Notes: generated from the sequence alone by a model not told the origin. A stretch of DNA of 40,218 bases from a bacterium (GCA_905221505.1 CAJNDL010000018.1:1-40218); one strand, 5' to 3'. Shown: positions 17,591 to 26,154, counted from the first letter of the stretch. Numbers and translations: made by a program.

Positions 17591-17630
17591 ATATGACTAT
17601 TAGTCAATCTCGCTTCATTAGGTGTGGTTA

Positions 17631-17744
17631 ATACTCTTCGAAAATCTCTTCAAACCACGTCAGTATCCATCTGCAACCTCAAAACAGTGTTTTGAGCAAC
17701 CTGCGTCTAGTTTCCTAGTTTGCTTTTTGATTTTCATTGAGTAT
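17631..17744 (+). repeat. BOX element, internally deleted
   Basis: It begins ATACTCTTCGAAAATCTC (boxA start) and ends TTTTCATTGAGTAT (boxC end). The two ends are short inverted repeats. At 114 bp it lacks the 3' part of boxA and the 5' part of boxB: the boxA sequence stops at ACGTCAG and resumes in boxB after the equivalent CGTCAG. It lies between the convergent pta and pepT genes. Confidence 0.9.
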
Positions 17745-17767
17745 AAATCGTGAGTGGATATGACTGA

Positions 17768-18988
17768 TTATTTATAAGCTACGATACCAATAATCGCATC
17801 AACTGCACGTTCCATAGTCTGAAGGCTGACGTATTCAAAACGTCCGTGCATATTTTCTCCACCAGCAAAGATATTTGGAGTAGGGATTCCCATAAAGGAA
17901 ATCTTAGAGCCGTCTGTCCCTCCACGGATTGGTTCAATAATAGGCGTGATATCCAAATCTTCCATAACAGCTTTTGCAATGGTAATTGGAGTCATATCTT
18001 TTTCAATGACTTCTTTCATATTGTAGTACTGGTCTGTCAAGTTCAGGGTGACACGGTCGCTCCCAAGTTCTTGATTCATCTTATTAGCGATAGATTGCAT
18101 AGCTGCTTTACGCGCTTCAAAGGCAGCTTTTTCAAAATCGCGAATGATGTAGCTTGCACGCGCCTCCTCGACACTACCTGTCACATCCATTAGATGGTAA
18201 AAACCTTGGTAACCATCCGTTAACTCAGGTCGGTCATTCTCTGGAAGTTGATTATGAAAATCAATTGCTAACTGAAGGGCGTTGACCATTTGTCCTTTGG
18301 CGGTACCAGGGTGGACATTACGTCCTTGGAAATGCAATTCAGCCCCAGCTGCTGAAAAAGTCTCGTACTGAAGCTCACCTAGTGGGCCACCATCAACTGT
18401 GTAGGCAAAATCAACATCAAAATCTTCTGCATCAAATTTATTGGCACCAACACCGATTTCTTCATCTGGACCAAAGCCGACACGAATCTCACAGTGCTTG
18501 ACTTCAGGGTGAGCAGTCAGATATTCAATAGCTGTCATAATTTCAGCAATCCCAGACTTGTCATCAGCCCCTAGCAAGGTTGTTCCGTCAGTTGTGATGA
18601 GTGTTTGGCCTGGATATTTCTCCAGACTCTTGAAGTCAGCTGGATCTAATTTAAAACCAGAATTCCCTAGTTCAATCACACCACCATCGTAGTTTTCAAT
18701 CACCTGAGGATTGACTCCTTCTGCATTAAAGTCAGCAGTATCCATGTGGGAGATGAAGCCAATCTTACGTGTTAAAGATGGATCATTAGCTGGTAAGGTT
18801 CCAATCGCAAAACCATTTGGAAGGTAGTAGACATTTTGCAGTCCAACACGTTTCATTTCTGGAATCAGGACATTGGTTGCGAAATCAACCTGACTCTGCG
18901 TACTTGGAGTAGTAGTAGAGTGTTCATCAGAGCGCGTGTTGACCTTAACGTAGGTTAAAAAGCGGTCCAAGAGATTTGGATAAGTCAT
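17768..18988 (-). CDS. pepT: Peptidase T (tripeptide aminopeptidase)
   Basis: This dizinc M20B metallopeptidase removes the N-terminal residue from tripeptides in the cytosol. At 406 residues it has the metal motif SHMDTADF (His about 81, Asp about 83), the later [12 protein letters not shown] region with the bridging aspartate, and [16 protein letters not shown] with the catalytic glutamate. It carries [20 protein letters not shown] near the C-terminus. It is transcribed alone on the minus strand. Confidence 0.96.
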   Translation of the reverse strand: MTYPNLLDRFLTYVKVNTRSDEHSTTTPSTQSQVDFATNVLIPEMKRVGLQNVYYLPNGFAIGTLPANDPSLTRKIGFISHMDTADFNAEGVNPQVIENYDGGVIELGNSGFKLDPADFKSLEKYPGQTLITTDGTTLLGADDKSGIAEIMTAIEYLTAHPEVKHCEIRVGFGPDEEIGVGANKFDAEDFDVDFAYTVDGGPLGELQYETFSAAGAELHFQGRNVHPGTAKGQMVNALQLAIDFHNQLPENDRPELTDGYQGFYHLMDVTGSVEEARASYIIRDFEKAAFEARKAAMQSIANKMNQELGSDRVTLNLTDQYYNMKEVIEKDMTPITIAKAVMEDLDITPIIEPIRGGTDGSKISFMGIPTPNIFAGGENMHGRFEYVSLQTMERAVDAIIGIVAYK

Positions 18989-19017
18989 AAAAAACTCCTT
19001 TTGAATTCATTTTTTCC

Positions 19018-19026
19018 ATTGTATCA
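19018..19026 (-). promoter_or_regulatory. Extended -10 promoter of pepT
   Basis: On the minus strand TGATACAAT (19026-19018). The AAAAGGAG ribosome binding site lies between it and the pepT start. Confidence 0.6.
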
Positions 19027-19080
19027 TAGAAAGAAGAGAAAAACAAAAGACAGAAGATTGAGAATGTCCCTATGTTAGCG

Positions 19081-19109
19081 TTTACTTATCAATGAATTAA
19101 TGATACAAT
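19081..19109 (+). promoter_or_regulatory. Promoter of hemH
   Basis: TTTACT (19081-19086), 17 bp, TACAAT (19104-19109), preceded by TGA as an extended -10. Confidence 0.7.
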
Positions 19110-19141
19110 AAACTTGATAAAAACATCACAAGGAAGCAGTT

Positions 19142-20236
19142 ATGAAAAAAGCAATTTTAATGATGACTTTCGGTTCACCAGAAGAGATTACCTTTGAAGG
19201 TGTAGCTGATTTTTTCACAAATATTCGTCGTGGAGTGAGACCCCAAGACCATGAGATTCAAACTCTCTATGATAATTATGTACGAATTGGAGGCACGCCT
19301 CTGCAAAGAATTACTCGTGAAGAGGTTGCCTTGGTAAAAGCTAGGCTGGGGAATGAGTATAGTGTCTATTTTGCCAATAAGTTTTCCAGTCCCTTTATTC
19401 CAGATGTGATCGGTCAGATGGAAGCAGACGGCATTGAACAGTGTATTTGCTTGATTTTGGAGCCTCATTATTCTTTCTACTCTGTCATGGGCTATGAAAA
19501 ATTTTTAGAAAGCAAACAAATTCAATTTTTGGTTATTAAGGACTGGTATCAGGAAGAAGCACTCTTAAACTATTGGGCGGATGAAATTGGTAAGATTTTG
19601 AAAGAAGAAGTAAAGCAGGATAGCTTTAAAGTCATCTTTTCAGCCCACAGTGTGCCCATTTTTGCCTTGGATTTTGGTGACCCATATATTGACCAAATTT
19701 TTGAAAATAGCAAGCTAGTCGCTGAAAAACTGGGCTTGAGTTCAGAACAATATACCAACACTTGGCAGAGTGAAAGTGATATCGGTATTCCATGGATTAA
19801 GCCAGATGTTTTGGAGTATCTCAAAGAACAGACAGAACATCCAGACCATTATATTTTTGTCCCTATCAGCTTCATCAGCGAGCACATTGAAGTTTTGTTT
19901 GACAATGATGTGGAGTGTTATGACTTATGTCAGGAATTTGGGGTAAACTACCATCGTCCACCAATGCCAAATACAGATTCTCGTTTGATTGATGCTTTGG
20001 TCAATACCGTCAGAGCCAATGAAAATCAAGAGTTTAAGGAATTTCTCCCAGAAGAAGAAACTTTTGATGAATTAGTCCCTTCAGATGAGACTAAAAACAT
20101 TTTGGCTGAATCTGAAGATTTACAAATGCCAGAATTTGTGAAAAAACTGATTGAGAAAAAAGGTCGTGAAAATGTTAAGATGCCTTATCTGATCAAGAAA
20201 ATGCTTGAGAAAGCAGGCAAGTTGCCGAAAGAGTAA
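19142..20236 (+). CDS. hemH: Ferrochelatase, with a C-terminal extension
   Basis: The enzyme inserts ferrous iron into a porphyrin. Family residues are present: the catalytic His of FSAHSVP (about 169), and [19 protein letters not shown] (about 241-259) with the conserved glutamate. The protein has 364 residues, about 50 more than the Bacillus enzyme. The extra C-terminus contains two related motifs, [13 protein letters not shown] and [13 protein letters not shown]. No other haem-synthesis gene is in the window, and most streptococci lack the pathway, so it may act on scavenged porphyrin or in reverse. Own promoter and terminator. Confidence 0.92.
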   Translation: MKKAILMMTFGSPEEITFEGVADFFTNIRRGVRPQDHEIQTLYDNYVRIGGTPLQRITREEVALVKARLGNEYSVYFANKFSSPFIPDVIGQMEADGIEQCICLILEPHYSFYSVMGYEKFLESKQIQFLVIKDWYQEEALLNYWADEIGKILKEEVKQDSFKVIFSAHSVPIFALDFGDPYIDQIFENSKLVAEKLGLSSEQYTNTWQSESDIGIPWIKPDVLEYLKEQTEHPDHYIFVPISFISEHIEVLFDNDVECYDLCQEFGVNYHRPPMPNTDSRLIDALVNTVRANENQEFKEFLPEEETFDELVPSDETKNILAESEDLQMPEFVKKLIEKKGRENVKMPYLIKKMLEKAGKLPKE

Positions 20237-20237
20237 A

Positions 20238-20272
20238 GAAAAAGGATTTAGCTTTGTGCTAGATCCTTTTAA
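20238..20272. terminator. Bidirectional terminator between hemH and mscL
   Basis: AAAAGGATTTAGC (20240-20252) pairs with GCTAGATCCTTTT (20258-20270) with one mismatch. A and T runs on both sides serve the convergent genes. Confidence 0.8.
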
Positions 20273-20276
20273 TCGA

Positions 20277-20660
20277 TTATTTTTTCTCAAGAAGGGCTTT
20301 GATTTCTTGAAGTACTTCCAATTCAGTTGGGCCAGCTGGTGCTTCCTCTTCAACAACTTCTTCTTTTTTGGTAAGGTTTTGAGCTTTTTCCATAGCTTTA
20401 ATCACAAAGAATAGAACAGTACCAACTACAAGGAAGTTGATAACAGCGCTCAAAAAGTTACCGTAAGCAACCCCATTCCATGAAAGTTCAGCAATACGTT
20501 CGATTTTTGCAGCTTTCAAAGCAGGATTCAATAGAAGTGGAGTGATGATATCGTTAACGAATGAAGTTACGATAGCACCAAAAGCAGAGGCAATAATCAC
20601 ACCGACAGCAAGGTCAACAACATTACCACGAAGCAAAAATGCTTTAAGATCTTTTAACAT
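20277..20660 (-). CDS. mscL: Large-conductance mechanosensitive channel
   Basis: MscL is a homopentameric membrane pore that opens under extreme membrane tension to release solutes in osmotic downshock. About 127 residues: the N-terminal helix FLLRGNVVDLAVGVIIASAF with TM1, a periplasm-side loop, and TM2 (NFLSAVINFLVVGTVLFFVI). The charged C-terminal bundle ends TELEVLQEIKALLEKK. The start MLKDLKAF at 20660 is preferred by homology. An in-frame ATG two codons upstream (20666) is closer to the AAAGG site and is equally possible. Confidence 0.93.
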   Translation of the reverse strand: MLKDLKAFLLRGNVVDLAVGVIIASAFGAIVTSFVNDIITPLLLNPALKAAKIERIAELSWNGVAYGNFLSAVINFLVVGTVLFFVIKAMEKAQNLTKKEEVVEEEAPAGPTELEVLQEIKALLEKK

Positions 20661-20740
20661 TTTCATTTTACCTTTCAAAAATTTTTACTCTTCATTATAT
20701 ATTAATTGAAAAGAGCTTGCAAGCTATATGCTCAGAAATT

Positions 20741-21172
20741 TTATTTTTTAAAAACAAAAACCTTACTAAAAATATAATTAAGGATAATTATCAAGAATTG
20801 TGAAATAACTGTTTCAATACTATTAACTTTGTCAATATTATCATTTACAAATTGTCCGATAATATTAGGAAACTGGCTTACAAAGAGAAAAGTAAGGAGC
20901 GAGTCTAACAGAAAAGTAGAAAGGCGGGCAAGAGAAAATTTCACTAAACGTCTTGGCAAATTCTGTCTAGACTGCTTAAATACAATCCTATCATTTGTGA
21001 TAAAGGCAAAGAGGATACCGATAATATTTGCTAGGCCAGTAGCAAGGAGTTCTTGATGACTTAGTTGATAAATAACTAGTCGTGAGAGAATCGAAACTAG
21101 AGTTGTTGCAAGGCCAAAAAAGAGATAGGATAAGATTTCATTGTTAAAAAATTTTTGAATAGGAATTTTCAT
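20741..21172 (-). CDS. GtrA family membrane protein
   Basis: This 143-residue protein has four hydrophobic segments and the GtrA-like pattern (EILSYLFFGLATTLVSILSR at the start, NDRIVFKQSR in the middle, IILNYIFSKVFVFKK at the end). Family members are thought to flip polyprenyl-linked sugars or otherwise assist cell-surface polysaccharide synthesis. No glycosyltransferase is adjacent, so the substrate is unknown. The ATG is six bases after a strong extended -10 and has no Shine-Dalgarno sequence, which suggests a leaderless mRNA. Confidence 0.88.
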   Translation of the reverse strand: MKIPIQKFFNNEILSYLFFGLATTLVSILSRLVIYQLSHQELLATGLANIIGILFAFITNDRIVFKQSRQNLPRRLVKFSLARLSTFLLDSLLTFLFVSQFPNIIGQFVNDNIDKVNSIETVISQFLIIILNYIFSKVFVFKK

Positions 21173-21178
21173 GGTTTA

Positions 21179-21211
21179 AGTATAGCATAAAGCAGGCTAT
21201 TGTGCTATACT
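21179..21211. promoter_or_regulatory. Mirror-image divergent promoters of gtrA and queT
   Basis: Both strands carry TGCTATACT: minus at 21187-21179 for the GtrA gene, plus at 21203-21211 for the riboswitch-queT unit. Together they make a 9-bp perfect inverted repeat with a 15-nt spacer. There is no room for separate -35 boxes. Confidence 0.7.
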
Positions 21212-21233
21212 AGTAAGGTTGAATAAAGCAACC

Positions 21234-21292
21234 CTTGGTGCTTAGCTTCTTTCACCAAGCATATTACACGCGGATAACCCGCTAAAGGAGAA
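21234..21292 (+). ncRNA. PreQ1-II riboswitch
   Basis: CTTGGTGCTTAGCTTC, then TTCACCAAG, ATATTACACGCGG, ATAACCCGC and TAAAGGAG reproduce the preQ1-II (COG4708) aptamer of streptococci. The P2 stem is CTTGGTG with CACCAAG. The pseudoknot partner region ends in the Shine-Dalgarno AAAGGAG (21284-21290), six bases before the queT ATG. Binding of the queuosine precursor preQ1 is known to sequester this site and turn off translation. Confidence 0.95.
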
Positions 21293-21295
21293 AAG

Positions 21296-21805
21296 ATGAA
21301 AAAATTAACTATTCGTGATGTTGCAGATATTGCAATCGTCGCTGCTATCTATGTCGTTTTGACTGTTACACCGCCTCTAAATGCCATCAGCTATGGTGCT
21401 TATCAGTTCCGTATTTCAGAAATGATGAACTTTATGGCTTTTTACAATCCCAAGTACATCATCGGAGTTACCATCGGTTGTATGATTGCAAATTTCTTTA
21501 GCTTTGGACTGCTAGATGTCTTTGTTGGTGGTGGATCAACCCTAGTATTTCTCAGTCTAGGTGTTTGGTTTTTTGCAAAATACAGCAAAGATTACCTCTT
21601 TAATGGATTAATTCGAAAAGATCATTTCTTCTTTTCAATCCTCTTTTCAATTTCCATGTTTACTATCGCTGCAGAGTTGAATATTGTAGCGCAATTACCA
21701 TTTTTCCTTACTTGGTTTACAACAGGAGTTGGTGAATTTGCCTCATTGATTATTGGAGCGATTATTATTGGTAAAATTGGTCGTCGAATCGATTTAAGCA
21801 AATAG
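21296..21805 (+). CDS. queT: QueT family queuosine-precursor transporter (ECF S component type)
   Basis: This 169-residue membrane protein (COG4708) has about five or six hydrophobic segments. FRISEMMNFMAFYNPKYIIGVTIGCMIANFF is the family core, split here over about residues 42-70. The family is the substrate-binding component for preQ1 or related deazapurine uptake with the shared ECF module. Regulation by the preQ1-II riboswitch directly upstream supports the ligand. It ends at a hairpin terminator. Confidence 0.93.
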   Translation: MKKLTIRDVADIAIVAAIYVVLTVTPPLNAISYGAYQFRISEMMNFMAFYNPKYIIGVTIGCMIANFFSFGLLDVFVGGGSTLVFLSLGVWFFAKYSKDYLFNGLIRKDHFFFSILFSISMFTIAAELNIVAQLPFFLTWFTTGVGEFASLIIGAIIIGKIGRRIDLSK

Positions 21806-21813
21806 AAGAAGAC

Positions 21814-21843
21814 AAGCTGGGTAGTCATTACCTGGCTTTTTCT
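21814..21843 (+). terminator. Terminator of queT
   Basis: AAGCTGGGTA (21814-21823) pairs with TACCTGGCTT (21829-21838) with two G-U pairs, then Ts. Confidence 0.75.
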
Positions 21844-21865
21844 TATGGAAAATTTCTAAGGAAAC

Positions 21866-21894
21866 TTGACAAGATTTTATAACTGTAGTATACT
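21866..21894 (+). promoter_or_regulatory. Promoter of tRNA-Thr
   Basis: Consensus TTGACA (21866-21871), 17 bp, TATACT (21889-21894). Confidence 0.9.
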
Positions 21895-21904
21895 TTTTAG
21901 GTAA

Positions 21905-21977
21905 GCTGATTTAGCTCAGTTGGCAGAGCGCATCCATGGTAAGGATGAGGTCGCCGGTTCAATCCCGGCAATTAGCA
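21905..21977 (+). tRNA. tRNA-Thr (anticodon GGT)
   Basis: A 73-nt cloverleaf. The acceptor GCTGATT pairs with AATTAGC, the D arm is GCTC/GAGC, and the anticodon stem is CATCC/GGATG. The loop ATGGTAA has anticodon GGT at its centre, and the T arm is GCCGG TTCAATC CCGGC. The discriminator base is A. CCA is not encoded. It reads threonine codons ACC and ACT and is transcribed alone. Confidence 0.96.
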
Positions 21978-21992
21978 TGATATTTACAGGGA

Positions 21993-22017
21993 AACTCTTG
22001 AACACAAGAGTTTTTTC
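21993..22017 (+). terminator. Terminator of tRNA-Thr
   Basis: AACTCTTG (21993-22000), loop AACA, CAAGAGTT (22005-22012), then TTTT. Confidence 0.88.
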
Positions 22018-22080
22018 TTATGCTCGCGAGAAAAAATTTTGACTTTTGTATAATAAAAGTCATCCTGCAAAAATTTTTTA

Positions 22081-22112
22081 TTGACAAAACCACTTATTTC
22101 TAGTAATATAAT
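22081..22112 (+). promoter_or_regulatory. Promoter of the asd RNA
   Basis: TTGACA at 22081-22086, with either TAATAT (22104-22109, 17-bp spacing) or TATAAT (22107-22112, 20-bp spacing) as -10. Confidence 0.65.
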
Positions 22113-22115
22113 AGA

Positions 22116-22258
22116 TGCGATGAGTCGATAGGTAGTCTTCGGACTACTATTGAGCATAAGGAGGTCATAACGCAGGAGCGGACCTTGATGAGTTGTGTGA
22201 ACCTGCTCATCACATGAAGATGCCTCTTAGTCCCTGGTCTAGTGACTGGGGATTTTTA
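22116..22258 (+). ncRNA. asd RNA (streptococcal small RNA upstream of asd)
   Basis: A highly structured intergenic RNA lies directly upstream of asd, matching the position and character of the described asd RNA motif of lactic acid bacteria. I see a UUCG-capped stem (GTAGTC 22132-22137 with GACTAC 22142-22147), a GATGAG/CTCATC stem (22187-22192 with 22206-22211), an AGGTC...GACCT pairing, and a closing terminator. It contains the perfect Shine-Dalgarno-like AAGGAGGT without a nearby ATG. Because it ends in its own terminator and asd has a separate promoter, it is probably an independent small RNA of about 140 nt. The exact 5' end is inferred. Confidence 0.8.
22229..22258 (+). terminator. Terminator of the asd RNA
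   Basis: An 11-bp stem (with three G-U pairs) joins 22229-22239 with 22244-22254, followed by TTTTATTTT. Confidence 0.78.
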
Positions 22259-22282
22259 TTTTCCAAAAAATGATGAAAAAGC

Positions 22283-22311
22283 TTTGCAATTCATGGAAAA
22301 AGTAGTATAAT
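22283..22311 (+). promoter_or_regulatory. Promoter of asd-dapA
   Basis: TTTGCA (22283-22288), 17 bp, TATAAT (22306-22311), downstream of the asd RNA terminator. Confidence 0.65.
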
Positions 22312-22356
22312 ACATCTATTATAGAAATTTTTAGAAAATTCCGAAAGAGGTTATTT

Positions 22357-23433
22357 ATGGGATATACAGTTGCTGTAGTCGGCGCGACAGGTGCTGTCGG
22401 TGCTCAGATGATAAAAATGTTGGAAGAATCAACACTTCCAATCGATAAAATCCGTTTACTTGCTTCTGCACGTTCAGCAGGCAAGACTTTGAAATTTAAA
22501 GATCAAGATATTACGATTGAAGAAACGACTGAAACTGCTTTTGAAGGAATTGATATTGCTCTCTTTTCAGCAGGTGGTTCTACATCAGCTAAGTATGCAC
22601 CATACGCAGTTAAAGCTGGAGCGGTAGTAGTGGATAATACATCTTACTTCCGACAAAATCCAGATGTTCCTTTGGTTGTTCCAGAGGTCAATGCTCACGC
22701 ACTTGATGCCCACAACGGGATTATTGCTTGCCCTAACTGTTCAACAATCCAAATGATGGTGGCGCTTGAACCTGTTCGCCAAAAATGGGGCTTGGACCGT
22801 ATCATCGTTTCAACTTACCAAGCCGTTTCAGGCGCTGGTATGGGAGCAATTCTTGAAACACAGCGTGAACTTCGTGAAGTGTTGAATGATGGTGTGAAAC
22901 CACGTGATTTGCATGCGGAAATCTTACCTTCAGGCGGTGACAAGAAACACTATCCTATCGCCTTTAACGCTCTTCCACAAATCGATGTCTTCACGGACAA
23001 TGATTACACTTACGAAGAGATGAAGATGACTAAGGAAACTAAGAAAATCATGGAAGATGATAGCATCGCAGTATCTGCAACATGTGTTCGTATTCCAGTC
23101 TTGTCAGCTCACTCTGAGTCAGTTTATATCGAAACAAAAGAAGTGGCTCCAATCGAAGAAGTCAAAGCAGCTATCGCGGCCTTCCCAGGTGCTGTTCTTG
23201 AAGATGATGTAGCTCATCAAATCTATCCGCAAGCCATCAATGCAGTTGGTTCACGTGATACCTTTGTTGGTCGTATCCGTAAAGACTTGGATGCAGAAAA
23301 AGGAATCCACATGTGGGTTGTTTCAGATAACCTTCTCAAAGGTGCTGCTTGGAATTCAGTTCAGATTGCAGAAACTCTTCACGAACGTGGATTGGTTCGT
23401 CCAACAGCTGAATTGAAATTTGAATTAAAATAG
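22357..23433 (+). CDS. asd: Aspartate-semialdehyde dehydrogenase
   Basis: It reduces aspartyl phosphate to aspartate semialdehyde, the branch point to lysine/peptidoglycan, threonine and methionine. The 358-residue protein has the NADP-binding [12 protein letters not shown] at the N-terminus, the active-site cysteine in ACPNCSTIQ (Cys about 128), and HIYP-like [19 protein letters not shown]. The family's C-terminal [11 protein letters not shown] is present. It is followed by dapA 55 nt downstream, so a single mRNA is likely, with a small hairpin in between. Confidence 0.96.
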   Translation: MGYTVAVVGATGAVGAQMIKMLEESTLPIDKIRLLASARSAGKTLKFKDQDITIEETTETAFEGIDIALFSAGGSTSAKYAPYAVKAGAVVVDNTSYFRQNPDVPLVVPEVNAHALDAHNGIIACPNCSTIQMMVALEPVRQKWGLDRIIVSTYQAVSGAGMGAILETQRELREVLNDGVKPRDLHAEILPSGGDKKHYPIAFNALPQIDVFTDNDYTYEEMKMTKETKKIMEDDSIAVSATCVRIPVLSAHSESVYIETKEVAPIEEVKAAIAAFPGAVLEDDVAHQIYPQAINAVGSRDTFVGRIRKDLDAEKGIHMWVVSDNLLKGAAWNSVQIAETLHERGLVRPTAELKFELK

Positions 23434-23444
23434 TCATATCGTTT

Positions 23445-23464
23445 AGGAGTTCAGATGAACTCCT
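23445..23464 (+). repeat. Intercistronic hairpin between asd and dapA
   Basis: AGGAGTTCA (23445-23453), GA, TGAACTCCT (23456-23464): a perfect 9-bp stem without a good T-run. It may be an mRNA processing or attenuation element. Confidence 0.5.
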
Positions 23465-23488
23465 TCTTTGAAATAGAGAGGTGTTTTC

Positions 23489-24424
23489 ATGTCTTATCAA
23501 GATTTAAAAGAGTGTAAAATCATCACGGCCTTCATTACCCCCTTCCATGAGGATGGTTCTATCAACTTTGATGCCATTCCAGCCTTGATTGAGCATTTAT
23601 TGGCCCATCACACAGACGGCATTCTTCTTGCAGGGACGACTGCTGAGAGTCCAACTTTAACCCACGACGAGGAGTTAGAACTCTTTGCAGCTGTACAAAA
23701 GATTGTCAATGGACGCGTTCCTTTGATTGCGGGTGTAGGGACTAATGATACACGTGACTCGATCGAATTTGTCAAAGAAGTAGCAGAATTTGGCGGTTTT
23801 GCTGCTGGGCTTGCTATTGTTCCTTACTACAACAAGCCTTCTCAAGAAGGGATGTACCAGCACTTTAAGGCCATTGCAGACGCTTCTGACCTACCAATTA
23901 TCATTTATAACATTCCAGGTCGTGTGGTTGTCGAATTAACTCCAGAAACCATGCTTCGCTTGGCTGACCATCCAAATATCATTGGTGTCAAAGAATGTAC
24001 TAGCTTGGCTAATATGGCTTACTTGATTGAGCACAAACCAGAAGAGTTCTTGATCTATACTGGTGAGGATGGAGATGCTTTCCATGCCATGAATCTTGGT
24101 GCAGATGGGGTTATTTCTGTTGCATCTCATACAAATGGGGATGAAATGCATGAGATGTTTACTGCCATTGCAGAAAGCGATATGAAAAAAGCCGCAGCTA
24201 TTCAGCGTAAATTCATTCCTAAAGTCAATGCCCTCTTCTCTTATCCAAGTCCTGCTCCTGTTAAGGCGGTTCTTAACTACATGGGATTTGAAGCTGGACC
24301 AACTCGTCTACCTCTTGTTCCAGCACCAGAAGAAGATGCCAAACGCATTATAAAAGTTGTTGTAGATGGTGACTACGAAGCAACTAAGGCAACTGTAACA
24401 GGTGTTTTAAGACCAGATTATTAA
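23489..24424 (+). CDS. dapA: 4-hydroxy-tetrahydrodipicolinate synthase
   Basis: DapA condenses pyruvate with aspartate semialdehyde, the first committed step to diaminopimelate and lysine, hence to streptococcal peptidoglycan cross-links. The 311-residue TIM barrel has the Schiff-base lysine in IIGVKECTS (Lys about 168), the catalytic Tyr in [10 protein letters not shown] (about 140), and [14 protein letters not shown] (about 48-61) with the Thr of the proton relay. It is cotranscribed with asd, which makes its substrate. Confidence 0.96.
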   Translation: MSYQDLKECKIITAFITPFHEDGSINFDAIPALIEHLLAHHTDGILLAGTTAESPTLTHDEELELFAAVQKIVNGRVPLIAGVGTNDTRDSIEFVKEVAEFGGFAAGLAIVPYYNKPSQEGMYQHFKAIADASDLPIIIYNIPGRVVVELTPETMLRLADHPNIIGVKECTSLANMAYLIEHKPEEFLIYTGEDGDAFHAMNLGADGVISVASHTNGDEMHEMFTAIAESDMKKAAAIQRKFIPKVNALFSYPSPAPVKAVLNYMGFEAGPTRLPLVPAPEEDAKRIIKVVVDGDYEATKATVTGVLRPDY

Positions 24425-24434
24425 TTAAGACAAT

Positions 24435-24468
24435 AAAATCCATGACCGAACGATCATGGATTTTTCTT
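24435..24468. terminator. Terminator between dapA and mnmE
   Basis: AAATCCATGA (24436-24445) pairs with TCATGGATTT (24454-24463). T-runs follow on the plus strand and A-runs lie on the other side, so it can serve both convergent genes. Confidence 0.85.
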
Positions 24469-25840
24469 ATTTTCCTAAACAGAATTGGCTAAAGAGTTGG
24501 GTAATGAGTTCATCTGGAGCAGCATCCCCTGTGATTTCTCCGAGAATTTCCCAAGTACGGGTCAAATCAACTTGAAGCAAGTCAACTGGCATACCCAGTT
24601 CAAGACCTTCGTTAACAGCTTGTAGACTTTCGACTGCATTCTCAATCAAGGAAATGTGACGGGCATTAGACAAGTAAGTAGCATCTTGCTCAACCAAGCC
24701 AGCATTTTCAAAGAAGAGGTTGTTGATTCTCTCTTCAATCTTATCGATATTTTTGTTTTTAAGAACTGAAATACGGATGACATCTTCAGGGAGTTCTGAA
24801 GTTTCAATTGCTTCAGGAAGATCGGTTTTGTTAAGCAGAATAATGCGATTAGTATCTTGGCTGATTTCTAGGAGTTGGCAATCTTGGGCGGTCAGTGGTT
24901 CACTAGCATTTAACACTAGTAGTACCAAGTCAGCTTCCTTAAGGGCTTTTTTCGAACGCTCGACACCGATTTGCTCCACGATATCATCTGTTTCACGAAT
25001 ACCGGCTGTATCAATCAATTTGAGAGGTACACCATTGATATTGACGTATTCTTCGATGACATCACGTGTCGTACCAGCAATATCAGTCACGATAGCCTTG
25101 TCTTCGCGCAAGAGGTTGTTGAGCAGGCTAGATTTTCCAACATTAGGACGGCCGATGATAGCAGTGGAAATTCCTTCACGAAGGATTTTACCACGACGTG
25201 CTGTTCGAAGCAGATTGGTTAACAATTGCTCAAACTCCATAGTCTTCTCACGGACAACAGCAGTAGTAGCTTCCTCAACATCGTCATACTCAGGATAGTC
25301 GATATTGACCTCAACTTGAGCAAGTGTATTGAGTATTTCTTGACGGGTATTATTGATAAGATCAGAAAGGGAACCATCAAGTTGTTTGACCGCAATGTTC
25401 ATGGCCTTGTCTGTCTTGGCGCGGATGATATCCATCACCGCCTCAGCCTGAGTCAAGTCCACACGTCCATTTAGAAAGGCACGTTTGGTAAATTCACCAG
25501 GTTCTGCCAATCGAGCTCCTTCACGGATAGCTAGCTGGAGAATCTCATTGGTCACCGCAATCCCACCGTGGGTGTTAATCTCGATAATATCCTCACGAGT
25601 GAAGGTCTTTGGAGACTTCATGGCCCCAACCATAACCTCGTCCATGACTTTTCCAGTTTGAGGGTCAACGATGTGGCCATAGTTAAGCGTGTGGCTGGCA
25701 ACCTTGTTCAAGTCTTTTCCTTTGAAAATCTTTTGGGCAATTGCAAAACTGTCTGTTCCGCTCAAGCGGACAATACCAATGGCTCCTTCACCTAGTGGAG
25801 TCGAGATAGCAGCGATGGTATCAAATTCACGTGTAATCAT
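24467..25840 (-). CDS. mnmE: tRNA uridine-5-carboxymethylaminomethyl modification GTPase
   Basis: MnmE (TrmE), with MnmG, installs the cmnm5 group on the wobble uridine of several tRNAs, using a tetrahydrofolate one-carbon unit. The 457 residues comprise an N-terminal folate-binding domain, a helical domain and an inserted G domain. The G domain has [12 protein letters not shown] (about 230-241), DIAGTTRD (about 253-260), DTAGIRE and NKTD. The C-terminus is the family's CLGK with the catalytic cysteine. The start ATG 25838-25840 ([14 protein letters not shown]) has AAAGGAA upstream; a 17-residue longer frame lacks support. Confidence 0.96.
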   Translation of the reverse strand: MITREFDTIAAISTPLGEGAIGIVRLSGTDSFAIAQKIFKGKDLNKVASHTLNYGHIVDPQTGKVMDEVMVGAMKSPKTFTREDIIEINTHGGIAVTNEILQLAIREGARLAEPGEFTKRAFLNGRVDLTQAEAVMDIIRAKTDKAMNIAVKQLDGSLSDLINNTRQEILNTLAQVEVNIDYPEYDDVEEATTAVVREKTMEFEQLLTNLLRTARRGKILREGISTAIIGRPNVGKSSLLNNLLREDKAIVTDIAGTTRDVIEEYVNINGVPLKLIDTAGIRETDDIVEQIGVERSKKALKEADLVLLVLNASEPLTAQDCQLLEISQDTNRIILLNKTDLPEAIETSELPEDVIRISVLKNKNIDKIEERINNLFFENAGLVEQDATYLSNARHISLIENAVESLQAVNEGLELGMPVDLLQVDLTRTWEILGEITGDAAPDELITQLFSQFCLGK

Positions 25841-25864
25841 AATGTTTCCTTTAATAGCTCTTTT

Positions 25865-25880
25865 CTTGGAATATTCCAAG
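25865..25880. repeat. Perfect 16-bp palindrome in the mnmE leader
   Basis: CTTGGAATATTCCAAG is its own reverse complement. It lies just downstream of the predicted mnmE start site, between promoter and ribosome binding site. Confidence 0.7.
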
Positions 25881-25891
25881 TCTCTTTTCAA

Positions 25892-25920
25892 ATTGTAACA
25901 AATTTAGGCTATTTCTTCAA
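25892..25920 (-). promoter_or_regulatory. Promoter of mnmE
   Basis: On the minus strand TTGAAG (25920-25915), 17 bp, TACAAT (25897-25892). Confidence 0.6.
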
Positions 25921-25939
25921 TGGATGCTACTCGGAGATT

Positions 25940-25968
25940 GAAAAAGCCTAAGCAATTCTGCTTAAGCT
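25940..25968 (-). terminator. Terminator of the tautomerase gene
   Basis: On the minus strand AGCTTAAGCA (25968-25959), loop GAAT, TGCTTAGGCT (25954-25945), then TTTTT. Confidence 0.82.
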
Positions 25969-25971
25969 AGC

Positions 25972-26154
25972 TTATTTGGTGCGCATTTCCCCTTGTGGGA
26001 AGTAAGTTCCTTCTGGCATGTCGTTGATGATGACATGGACAGCAGATTGAGGTGCTCCAGTGTTGCGGACAACCGCTTCCGTTACTTCTTTAGCAAGAGC
26101 TTTCTTTTGCTCGAGCGTGCGTCCTTCAAATAAATCGATGCGTACAAATGGCAT
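25972..26154 (-). CDS. 4-oxalocrotonate tautomerase family protein
   Basis: This 60-residue protein starts MPFVRIDLFEGRTLEQKK, so after methionine removal Pro1 is the catalytic base of the 4-OT tautomerase superfamily. The size matches the small hexameric enzymes (DmpI/XylH type). The start at 26154 is chosen because it exposes the proline; a frame five codons longer would bury it. No aromatic-degradation genes are nearby, so the physiological substrate is unknown. The gene is divergent from tdk. Confidence 0.9.
   Translation of the reverse strand: MPFVRIDLFEGRTLEQKKALAKEVTEAVVRNTGAPQSAVHVIINDMPEGTYFPQGEMRTK

Noticed and set aside
22116..22258. Lysine riboswitch or T-box before asd
   Set aside because: No lysine-aptamer core pattern, and no T-box AGGGTGGNACC sequence or specifier loop; the features fit asd RNA better.
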